A stretch of 64,000 nt of DNA. It comes from Chloroflexota bacterium. Its GTDB lineage: Bacteria; Chloroflexota; Anaerolineae; UBA4142. The notes under the pieces are model-generated. The model made no database searches, was not told the DNA's origin, and saw only the letters and a list, made by a program, of their open reading frames with translations. Shown piece by piece: positions 51,081-58,442 of the stretch (positions are counted from its first letter, which is position 1; the number at the start of each line of letters is the position of its first letter). The translations under genes were made by a program, and so were the position numbers. The DNA is taken from contig JACRBM010000043.1 of the NCBI GenBank assembly GCA_016219275.1, positions 1 through 64,000 of the forward strand, in the 5' to 3' direction.

Positions 51081-52859
51081 ATGGGTGGTCGTGTCGTTTT
51101 GCCGTTCGAACAGCCCAATGATATTCAGTGCGATCACGGAACGCGTTGTCCGATCAACGCGGTTTCCAAAGCCCTGCGTAAAGCGTGCGAGGAAAATCCG
51201 ACGCTGTTTGACTATCTCCATTGGCTGCCGATGGACCAAGTCGGCGTGCCGGAATTTTATCCCAAACTCTCGCGCGATATGTCGAGTTTGGAACAGCGCA
51301 ACCTCATCTATCCGATCAAGGAAGGATTGTACGTCCATATCTTTCCCGACCCTAAAGGTGAACGTGATAGGTATATTCCCATCGAACCGCACCTCGTCGT
51401 CAATCTCGACGAGATCATCCCACAACTCGAAGTAAAATTGCTCGACTATGTGGAAAAGATCGGCGCGGCGGAAACGACCGATGATAAACGCGCGGCATTG
51501 CTCGAAGCGATTGACAAGAGTACATTCGTAGACCCTCTGGCGTTGGTGAAACGACAAGCCGCCGCGACTGCCGCGGCAAACGCCAAGTCGAATGGCAACG
51601 GCAACGGCAAATCGAACGGCAAAGACAATTTCACACACCTGGGCAAGGTGATCGTGACGCCGCGCGAGATGGAGGCGCTCAAGTACTTGCTCTTGCGCGA
51701 TAAAATCGGTTTCGGCTTGCTTGCCCCGTTCCTGCTCGATACCTACATCGAAGATATATCGTGCAGCGGCGTTGGTTTCATTTTCATCGAGCACAAAATT
51801 TTCAAAAGCATCCAAGCCGCGATCAACTTTGCGACCGAAGACGATGTGGACGACTTTGTAATTTGGATGGGCGAGTGGATCAAGCGCCCCGTCACCGTTC
51901 GCAATCCGATCGTGGACGCGGTGCTTCCCGACGGCTCGCGTATCAATATCGTCTATGGCACGGACGTGAGCAAGCGCGGCAGCAACTTTACGATCCGTAA
52001 ATTTTCCGACGTGCCGGTCAGCATCACCGAGTTGATCGAGTTCGGGACGATGGATTACATGATGGCGGCGTATCTCTCGTTCGTCCTCGAAGAAGGCATG
52101 AACATGTTCGTTTGCGGCGCGACCGCGTCCGGCAAGACGACGACGATGAACGCGATCACCACGTTCATTCGTTCCGACAAAAAAATCGTCAGCATCGAAG
52201 ACACACCGGAGTTGCAAGTGCCGCACAAGAACTGGATCCGCGAGACGACGCGCGGTTCGGGTAAAGAGCACACTGGCTCCGAAGTCGGCATGTTCGATCT
52301 GCTGAAAGCCGCGCTGCGGCAACGCCCCGACCGCATCATCGTGGGCGAGATCCGCGGTGAAGAAGGCGCGATCGCGTTTCAAGCGATGCAGACCGGTCAC
52401 GGCGTCATGTCCACCTTCCACGCGGCGTCGGTGGAGAAACTGATTCAACGTTTGACCGGCGATCCGATCAACATTCCGAAATCGTACGTGGATATTCTCG
52501 ACGTGGTGCTGATCCAAGCCGCGGTCAAAATCGCCGGGCGCGGCATGGCGCGGCGTGTAACCAGCATCAACGAAATCGTCGGCTATGACCCGCCCTCGGA
52601 AAGTTTTTCGTTCATCGAAACGTTCAAGTGGAATCCCGCGACGGACACGTTCGACTTTCCGGGCTTTATGAACAGTTACTTGCTCGAAGAAAAAGTCGCG
52701 CTCAAGCGCGGTATTCCGCCCTTCAAGAAAAAAGTCATCTACACCGAACTCAAACGCCGCGCCAAAATTTTACAACGTTTGCACGTCGAAAGAAAGTTGA
52801 AGAATTTCTATGACGTCTTCGCCGTCCTCGCCGAAGCACAGCGCCAGGGACTACTTTGA
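51081..52859 (+). CDS. arlI: ArlI archaellum motor ATPase
   Basis: 592 residues. The N-terminal domain contains an unusual Asn/Gly/Lys linker (about 172-182) not conserved in archaeal ArlI. The C-terminal secretion-ATPase domain has Walker A 'GATASGKT' (346-353), an Asp box ('VSIEDTPELQVP'), Walker B 'RIIVGEIRGEEG' and a His box ('QTGHGVMSTFHAAS'). The pattern 'EDTPEL.vph.nW' is closer to archaeal FlaI than to TadA/CpaF. It powers archaellin assembly and rotation. arlJ starts inside its 3' end. Confidence 0.92.
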   Translation: MGGRVVLPFEQPNDIQCDHGTRCPINAVSKALRKACEENPTLFDYLHWLPMDQVGVPEFYPKLSRDMSSLEQRNLIYPIKEGLYVHIFPDPKGERDRYIPIEPHLVVNLDEIIPQLEVKLLDYVEKIGAAETTDDKRAALLEAIDKSTFVDPLALVKRQAAATAAANAKSNGNGNGKSNGKDNFTHLGKVIVTPREMEALKYLLLRDKIGFGLLAPFLLDTYIEDISCSGVGFIFIEHKIFKSIQAAINFATEDDVDDFVIWMGEWIKRPVTVRNPIVDAVLPDGSRINIVYGTDVSKRGSNFTIRKFSDVPVSITELIEFGTMDYMMAAYLSFVLEEGMNMFVCGATASGKTTTMNAITTFIRSDKKIVSIEDTPELQVPHKNWIRETTRGSGKEHTGSEVGMFDLLKAALRQRPDRIIVGEIRGEEGAIAFQAMQTGHGVMSTFHAASVEKLIQRLTGDPINIPKSYVDILDVVLIQAAVKIAGRGMARRVTSINEIVGYDPPSESFSFIETFKWNPATDTFDFPGFMNSYLLEEKVALKRGIPPFKKKVIYTELKRRAKILQRLHVERKLKNFYDVFAVLAEAQRQGLL

Positions 52860-54294
52860 GGAAATCAGTCCCTTCGACATGTTCTATCAATTGACTTATA
52901 TGTCTGCCACCGCGACGGCGGGCGTTTCGCGCAGCAAGGTGTTCGAATTGGCGCGCAAACTCCCGTGCACGCCGGCGCGCTTTTTCAAAGAAGTGGACGA
53001 GATCGTCACGAATATGCGCTTTAATTATCCCGACGCGGTGCAGATGGTGGGCGAGCGCGCCAAGACGGAAGAAGTGAAAACATTTTTGCTCCGCCTCTCC
53101 GATGCATTGCGCTCCGGCGAACCGCTTCCTGGGTTTCTCACGCGCGAAGCTGGTGTGCTGGGTGAGCAGTACGGCAACGATTACGAAACAAAACTCGAGA
53201 GTCTGAAGAAATGGACCGACGCGTACACTTCGGTCACCGTGTCTGCCGCACTCATCGTGATCATGATTATGGTCTCGACAATGATCTATTCGATGAGTCC
53301 CATCACGATGGCAGGCATGATTATCGTTTCGATTGGCGGCGCGTTCGCCGTCGCGTGGATTATGCTCCGCACGTCGCCACAAGAAGTGCTCGACGTGGCG
53401 CTTCACAAAGGATCCAAGCAACAAAAGCTAACGCTGACACTAGCGCGCGTTCTGATTCCGTTCAGTATCCTCGTGCCAGTCGCGCTGGTCTATTTTCTGA
53501 ACCTCAACAAGGGGTGGGCATTGATTGCCTTTGGTCTCATTGTCACGCCGATTGGTCTTGTGTACAATCAATCGCAAGGCAAGACTCAGCGCAAAGACCG
53601 TGAGATCAGTGATTTCCTGCGCTCGGTTGGCGGCGCGGCAACCTCGCGGGGCACGACGCTCAAAGAAGCGATTGCGACGTTGCGGTTCGAATCGTTCCCG
53701 ACGCTCAAGCCGGATATTCGGATGTTGGATTTGCGCTTGAAAGCATTCGGCAAACCGCGCTTGTGCTGGGATATGTTCGCGACGGAAACGGGCAGTAAAC
53801 TTGCCGAGCAAGCGACTGGTGTATTTACTGAAGCGGTGGGCTTGGGCGGCGACCCCGAACGCGCCGGCATTTTGACCAGCCAATTCGCGATGAAGACCGC
53901 GATGTTGCGCGAGAAACGCCGGGGCGTTGCGGCAACCTTCGCGTGGCTCATCATCGTGATGCACGGTGTGATGTCCGCGTTGATGGTCTTTCTGCTAGGG
54001 ATTCTAGCGCAGTTCACCGTGCGGATGGAAGCGGTCATGCGGGACGCCGGTGGCACGAGCGCGTTATCGAGTATGGGCTTGGGCGGGATGTTCCAGTTCA
54101 ACGCCGCGCAGATCAATTTTCTGACCGATATGATTTTGGGCATGACGTTTATGCTCGCATTCGTCAACGCATTCGCGGTCGTCGCGAGTGAAGGCTCGCA
54201 CATCATCAAGACCATTTTCTACGCGGGAATTCTGCTGATCATTTCCGGCGCTCTGGTTCTTGTTGGTCCGTCGCTTGTCAAGTTGGTGATTTAG
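52810..54294 (+). CDS. arlJ: ArlJ polytopic platform protein
   Basis: 494 residues, seven to nine membrane helices in two T2SF-type halves. The N-terminal 'DYFEEISPFDMFYQLTYMSA' followed by 'AGVSRSKVFELARKLP' matches archaeal ArlJ (FlaJ). The large cytoplasmic loops carry basic and acidic patches that contact ArlI. The ATG at 52810 overlaps arlI by 50 bases and keeps the conserved N-terminus; the next Met (about residue 24) would cut it. It is the membrane base on which ArlI acts. Confidence 0.92.
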   Translation: MTSSPSSPKHSARDYFEEISPFDMFYQLTYMSATATAGVSRSKVFELARKLPCTPARFFKEVDEIVTNMRFNYPDAVQMVGERAKTEEVKTFLLRLSDALRSGEPLPGFLTREAGVLGEQYGNDYETKLESLKKWTDAYTSVTVSAALIVIMIMVSTMIYSMSPITMAGMIIVSIGGAFAVAWIMLRTSPQEVLDVALHKGSKQQKLTLTLARVLIPFSILVPVALVYFLNLNKGWALIAFGLIVTPIGLVYNQSQGKTQRKDREISDFLRSVGGAATSRGTTLKEAIATLRFESFPTLKPDIRMLDLRLKAFGKPRLCWDMFATETGSKLAEQATGVFTEAVGLGGDPERAGILTSQFAMKTAMLREKRRGVAATFAWLIIVMHGVMSALMVFLLGILAQFTVRMEAVMRDAGGTSALSSMGLGGMFQFNAAQINFLTDMILGMTFMLAFVNAFAVVASEGSHIIKTIFYAGILLIISGALVLVGPSLVKLVI

Positions 54295-54361
54295 CGTTCG
54301 TGGTGATTGCTCAACCTTCGCAAGGATGGGCTGGGTAGATAACGTTCCTGACTGAAACACA

Positions 54362-55351
54362 ATGGCAACTCCTTCTTTCAACGTGACAACGCAAAAGAAC
54401 GACGCCTTCTCAACCGCCGCCGACATTCGTCTCCAACGCATGTTGGAAATGGCGCCCGACTCCAGTGCGCCGGTCAACGAGACCACGCCGCTGGAGCCGC
54501 CGCGCCCAGCGCGGCGACAATCGCTCAAGGTATCGCGTCGCACGCTGGTGCTGATCCTGGGTGTTGTCGCGCTCGTGTTGCTCGCGTTGCTGACGGGTTG
54601 GGTGATCGGTTCGCTAAATCAACCGACGCGCGCGGCGTGGCAATCGTCGCCGGCATACGAACGAATGTACCTCTCGATGATCGCGGACAAGTACGCGCGC
54701 ACCGGCGACGCGCTTCAGGCGCAACGCGATCTTGCCGGCGCGCGTCCCGAAGACATCGCGCGCACGCTCGACGCGATGCAGCGCGAGGTGAACGATGCCA
54801 CGCGTCGCCAACGACTCGTCGCGCTTGCCGACACCGTGCGTCCGCCGGTTTCGCAAACGTCGTATGTGCCGTTGTTGTTTGGACAACCGGCGTTCTTGCT
54901 CAGTCTGTTGCTCTCACTCTCGCCGATGTTCGCCGCGCTCGTGCTCATCGTCGTCCCGTACATTCGCGAACGTATTCGCCCGGCTTCCGAACACGCCGAC
55001 GAGGAGCACGTGGTCGCGACGGAAGCGTCCGCCGCAGAACTCGAAGCGCTACTTGCCGATGTGAACCTGGATGCGCCAGTGGCGGGGACGCCCGACGTGG
55101 TCGAGCAGAAGAACGAAGACGCCGCGAAAGAAGAAGAAAAGAAAAAAGAAGAGGAAGAAGAGGAAGAGGAAGAAAAGCAAGAGGACGGTGGTTTGGGCGA
55201 CCTCGCGAGTTTGTTCGAGGAAGAAGACACGTCGCTCGCCGCGCTCGAAAATTTCTGCAAGGGTCTGCCCGAAATCAACGTAGACGTTTTGATCGCGAAT
55301 GCCAAAAGCGCGGCGCAGACGCTCAAGGACGCCATTGCGCGCCGAGGATAA
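54362..55351 (+). CDS. Bitopic membrane protein with a Glu/Lys-rich tract
   Basis: 329 residues, not recognised. A cytoplasmic Pro-rich N-terminus, a helix (about 60-84), a helical extracytoplasmic part (about 95-165), a second helix (about 180-202), and a cytoplasmic tail with an uninterrupted run of acidic and Lys residues (about 256-276, 'KEEEKKKEEEEEEEEEK'). The end is helical ('LPEINVDVLIANAKSAAQTL'). It follows arlJ by 67 bases and precedes the PilN-like gene, so it is probably a motor-associated protein with a charged interaction tail. Confidence 0.7.
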   Translation: MATPSFNVTTQKNDAFSTAADIRLQRMLEMAPDSSAPVNETTPLEPPRPARRQSLKVSRRTLVLILGVVALVLLALLTGWVIGSLNQPTRAAWQSSPAYERMYLSMIADKYARTGDALQAQRDLAGARPEDIARTLDAMQREVNDATRRQRLVALADTVRPPVSQTSYVPLLFGQPAFLLSLLLSLSPMFAALVLIVVPYIRERIRPASEHADEEHVVATEASAAELEALLADVNLDAPVAGTPDVVEQKNEDAAKEEEKKKEEEEEEEEEKQEDGGLGDLASLFEEEDTSLAALENFCKGLPEINVDVLIANAKSAAQTLKDAIARRG

Positions 55352-55372
55352 ATCGGCTACAATGTGGGCGCG

Positions 55373-56713
55373 ATGCAACCGAAAAATCCCAGCCCTGCCG
55401 CGGCGTCCAAGCCGCCTCCTTCTCCCACACCGACACCCGAGCCAACCACTGCGCGTCGTCTGACGCGGACTACGCTCATCCTTTGGTTGGTGGCGGTCGG
55501 GATGGGCTTTTTCTTTTTGCCGCTGTATTTTTTTTCCGCGACGCTGACCGAAGACGCGGGCAGTCTCCGCAGCGAGTTGTCCGCTTTGCGCGCCGTGCTG
55601 ACGAGCGTGCCGACGCCGTTCCCGGAAGCGCAGCGCGTGCTCACGCCGCTCGCGCAAGCGCAGGCGCAACTCGCGCAAGTCAATCTCGTTTATCCCACCC
55701 TCGCCGCGCCGCGTCCCAATTTGCCGCAAGTGATGGCGGCGATCCAACAGTACGATTCCAACTTTCTCGAAATCAATTCGCTCACGCTCACCAACAATTC
55801 GATCATCGTCAACGGTCAAGCCGCGCGCGATGATGTTCTGCTTGGGTACGTCAGTTCACTCGAGCAATCGAAACTCTTCACGCGTGTCACGATTCAATCG
55901 CAACAATTCCTGTCCATGCCGGTCGTCACCCAAACGCGCACGCCGACCGTCGTCCCCACACCCGCCGCCACGTGGACCCAAATTCCCTCGCGCACGCCGT
56001 TCCCATCGCCGACGCCGCGTGCGCCGGTCACGACTGTGCCCGTGACGCCCACACTCACGAGCACGCCGACGAACACGCCGACGCCTACTGTCACACCGAC
56101 AAGCACCACTGAACCGCGCGACCAGTACGAGCCGGACAATTCGGAAGCCGAAGCCAAACCGCTTTTCATGTTCGCGCCGCAACTGCACAATTTTTATCCC
56201 AACGGCGATTTTGACGTCGTTTGGTTTGAAGCCAAGAGCGGACGCCAGTACGATATCTACACGTTCGATCTCGCGATGGGCGTGGACACATTTCTGCGCG
56301 TGCGCGTCGGTGGACAAAGTTACGAGAATGATGATCGTCCGAACCGCCCGTACGAATCGTACGTTTCGTTCGTGCAAACTGGGGCGAACGAACTCGCGTT
56401 CGTCACCATATCGAATCGCTTGCCGGTGTTTGGCAGCGACAAGACGTACCGCATCACAGTCGAGGAGCGCATTCCCACGCCGACGCCGACGGCAACCGTC
56501 ACCGTGACGCCCACTCCCACGCACACCGCAACCGCGACGCCAACGCCGACGAGCACCTTCACGCCGACCGCGACCAAAGCGCCGGGCGCGTTCCGCGATC
56601 CCGCGTTCAAACTTGCCGCGTTCATTCCTGGGACGCGTGACGACGCGCGCGTGGTTCACGCCGACCCGATGACGATCAAGTTCACGTTGGTCTTGGAGTT
56701 GAAACTGCAATGA
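55373..56713 (+). CDS. PilN-like membrane protein with Pro/Thr stalks and pre-peptidase-type domain
   Basis: 446 residues. A Pro-rich cytoplasmic start, one helix (about 33-55) and a PilN/PilO-like alpha-beta part (about 60-185, 'QQYDSNFLEINSLTLTNNSI') come first. A Pro/Thr stalk follows, then a beta domain near 250-370 ('DQYEPDNSEAEAK', 'DFDVVWFEAKSGRQYDIYTF') like bacterial pre-peptidase C-terminal domains, a second stalk and a short end. PilN/PilO align type IV pilus motors across the envelope. The last four bases overlap the next start (ATGA). A GTG at 55364 is an alternative start. Confidence 0.72.
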   Translation: MQPKNPSPAAASKPPPSPTPTPEPTTARRLTRTTLILWLVAVGMGFFFLPLYFFSATLTEDAGSLRSELSALRAVLTSVPTPFPEAQRVLTPLAQAQAQLAQVNLVYPTLAAPRPNLPQVMAAIQQYDSNFLEINSLTLTNNSIIVNGQAARDDVLLGYVSSLEQSKLFTRVTIQSQQFLSMPVVTQTRTPTVVPTPAATWTQIPSRTPFPSPTPRAPVTTVPVTPTLTSTPTNTPTPTVTPTSTTEPRDQYEPDNSEAEAKPLFMFAPQLHNFYPNGDFDVVWFEAKSGRQYDIYTFDLAMGVDTFLRVRVGGQSYENDDRPNRPYESYVSFVQTGANELAFVTISNRLPVFGSDKTYRITVEERIPTPTPTATVTVTPTPTHTATATPTPTSTFTPTATKAPGAFRDPAFKLAAFIPGTRDDARVVHADPMTIKFTLVLELKLQ

Positions 56714-57807
56714 GACTGCCCACACTCCGCTTGCCGTCGCTGCCGGCGGGCACGGCAGATTACTTGCAAAGAAATCTTTACGCGATTCTCGCTGGCGTCT
56801 TTATCATCGCGATTGGGTTCGGCTATTTGTATTTCTACACGTCGCTCGTTGCTCCCACGCTCAACACGCGCAATCAACTCGCGTCCCAGGTGACGGATGC
56901 GCGCCAAGCCGCCCAAGCGCGCGGGATTTTGCCCGAAAGCCCGGACAGTTTACAAACTAAATTGAACAATGCGCGCGCGACGCTCGTCGCCGCGTCCAAA
57001 GTATTTCTGACCGACGCGCAAATCAGCGATTACATCAAACGGTTGTATCTTTACGCGGATGACAGTCACGTGACGATTATTGATTTGCAGACGAGCGTGC
57101 GCGCGGGTGTTGCGCCGCCTACGCCCACTCCACTGGTAACTGCCACCCGCACCATCACGCCGACAGTTCCTGCCGCGCCCGCCGCGCCGCCAGCCCAAAC
57201 CAGCCAACCAACTGTGTTGCTCAGTCCCACTGCCACACGCCCGCCGGTTACTTTCACGCCGACGCGCGCGCCACAAGGCGCGCCGACCGGGGCGGGCGCA
57301 GATTTATTTCGCGTGACGACGGTGCGTTTGCAGGCGCGTGGCTCGTCGAATCAACTCGTCGAGTTTGTCTCGCGTATCCGCGAAACACAGATTCCCGGCG
57401 TCCTCGTCACCGTACTCGATTTGGCGCAAGGCGAGAAGAATGCGCTGCTGACTCTGGAACTCGTGATGGTGTCCGCCGCCGCGCCGGAAACCGCGACGCC
57501 GCGACCGACCGCGCCCGCGCCGACCAGACCGCCCGTTGTCGCGACACCGGCGCTGCCGCCGCCAACGGCGCTACTCATGCCCACACCCACGTTGATTTTT
57601 ACTCCACTGCCTACGTCCACCGCGGCGGCAACCGCAACCTTCATTCCAACGTTGTCGCCCGCGTCCACCACCTATGTTGTTCGCGCCGGCGACACACTCT
57701 ATTCGATTGCGCGGCGATACAACACCTCGGTCGAAGCGATCATGGCGGCGAATCGTCTTTCGAATTACAACATTTACGTTGGACAAACCTTAATCATCCC
57801 GCGCTAA
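56710..57807 (+). CDS. PilO-like membrane protein ending in a LysM domain
   Basis: 365 residues. One helix (about 24-46), a coiled coil, and a PilO-like ferredoxin-type fold split by a Pro/Thr insert ('ARATLVAASKVFLTDAQISD' before it; 'VEFVSRIRETQIPGVLVTVL' after it) are followed by a second Pro/Thr stalk. A C-terminal LysM domain (about 321-364, 'YVVRAGDTLYSIARRYNTS', 'VGQTLIIPR') binds peptidoglycan. It overlaps the PilN-like gene. Together they could anchor the archaellum motor to the cell wall, a need that S-layer archaea meet with ArlF/ArlG alone. This is the last gene of the supercluster. Confidence 0.82.
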   Translation: MRLPTLRLPSLPAGTADYLQRNLYAILAGVFIIAIGFGYLYFYTSLVAPTLNTRNQLASQVTDARQAAQARGILPESPDSLQTKLNNARATLVAASKVFLTDAQISDYIKRLYLYADDSHVTIIDLQTSVRAGVAPPTPTPLVTATRTITPTVPAAPAAPPAQTSQPTVLLSPTATRPPVTFTPTRAPQGAPTGAGADLFRVTTVRLQARGSSNQLVEFVSRIRETQIPGVLVTVLDLAQGEKNALLTLELVMVSAAAPETATPRPTAPAPTRPPVVATPALPPPTALLMPTPTLIFTPLPTSTAAATATFIPTLSPASTTYVVRAGDTLYSIARRYNTSVEAIMAANRLSNYNIYVGQTLIIPR

Positions 57808-57926
57808 CAAGTCCATCCTTGCAAAGGTTATCAAACACCTTCCCACTCTAGTCGTCTCTCGCTGCCTAATTTGATTCGCGTTGAATCGCGCCTTCAAACC
57901 TTTGCAAGACTCAACTATTGTGTCTG

Positions 57927-57935
57927 TGCTATAAT
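57927..57935 (+). promoter_or_regulatory. Extended -10 promoter of archease/rtcB
   Basis: TGCTATAAT combines the extended TGn with a perfect -10 hexamer, eight bases before the archease ATG. A -35 is not clear, as is usual for extended -10 promoters. The start point would lie at or just before the start codon, so the mRNA may be leaderless. Confidence 0.55.
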
Positions 57936-57942
57936 ACGCGTG

Positions 57943-58350
57943 ATGAAACGTTTTGAAGAAATTCCCCACACTGCCGATTGGTCGTTTCGCGCGTTCGGGC
58001 GCGATCCGCGCGAGCTGTTCGCGAACGCGGCGCACGCGTTGTTTGCGTTGCAAGGTGCGCGCGCCGCGGACGACGCGCCGGAAATCGCGCGCGAAATCAA
58101 ATTGAGCGCGATAGATCTCGAAGCGCTTTTCGTTACCTGGCTGAGCGAATTACTGTGGTTCCAAGAATCGCATCGCGAAACGTACACGCGATTCGAAATC
58201 GAAATGCTCACGCCAACCGAATTACGCGCGCGCGTGTTCGGCTCGCCGCGCATCGCGATGGACAAGGTCATCAAGGCAGTCACGTATCATAATTTGAAGA
58301 TCGAGGAAACGCGTGAGGGCTGGCAAGCGGTGGTGGTGGTGGATGTGTAG
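57943..58350 (+). CDS. Archease (RtcB activator)
   Basis: 135 residues covering the whole archease fold: 'EEIPHTADWSFRAFGRDP' at the start with the metal-binding Asp, 'LFVTWLSELLWFQES', and 'AMDKVIKAVTYHNLKIEE' near the end with the second acidic site. Archease speeds guanylylation of RtcB and is usually its neighbour, as here; rtcB begins 93 bases downstream. A GTG one codon upstream of the ATG is an alternative start. Confidence 0.93.
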   Translation: MKRFEEIPHTADWSFRAFGRDPRELFANAAHALFALQGARAADDAPEIAREIKLSAIDLEALFVTWLSELLWFQESHRETYTRFEIEMLTPTELRARVFGSPRIAMDKVIKAVTYHNLKIEETREGWQAVVVVDV

Positions 58351-58351
58351 G

Positions 58352-58432
58352 GCAGTGGGCAGTAAACGGTGAACAGTGAACAGTGAATAGTTTGTCGCGT
58401 TAACTGTTGACTGTTGACTGTTGACTGATTGC
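58352..58432. repeat. Degenerate heptamer repeat tract
   Basis: AGTGGGC AGTAAACGGTGAACAGTGAACAGTGAA and, further on, GTTGACT repeated three to four times fill the archease-rtcB gap. The two halves are complementary (GTGAACAGT against ACTGTTGAC) and could form a hairpin. The unit matches the CACTGCT tract at 6797 in length and style. Confidence 0.6.
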
Positions 58433-58442
58433 TGGAGGTAAC

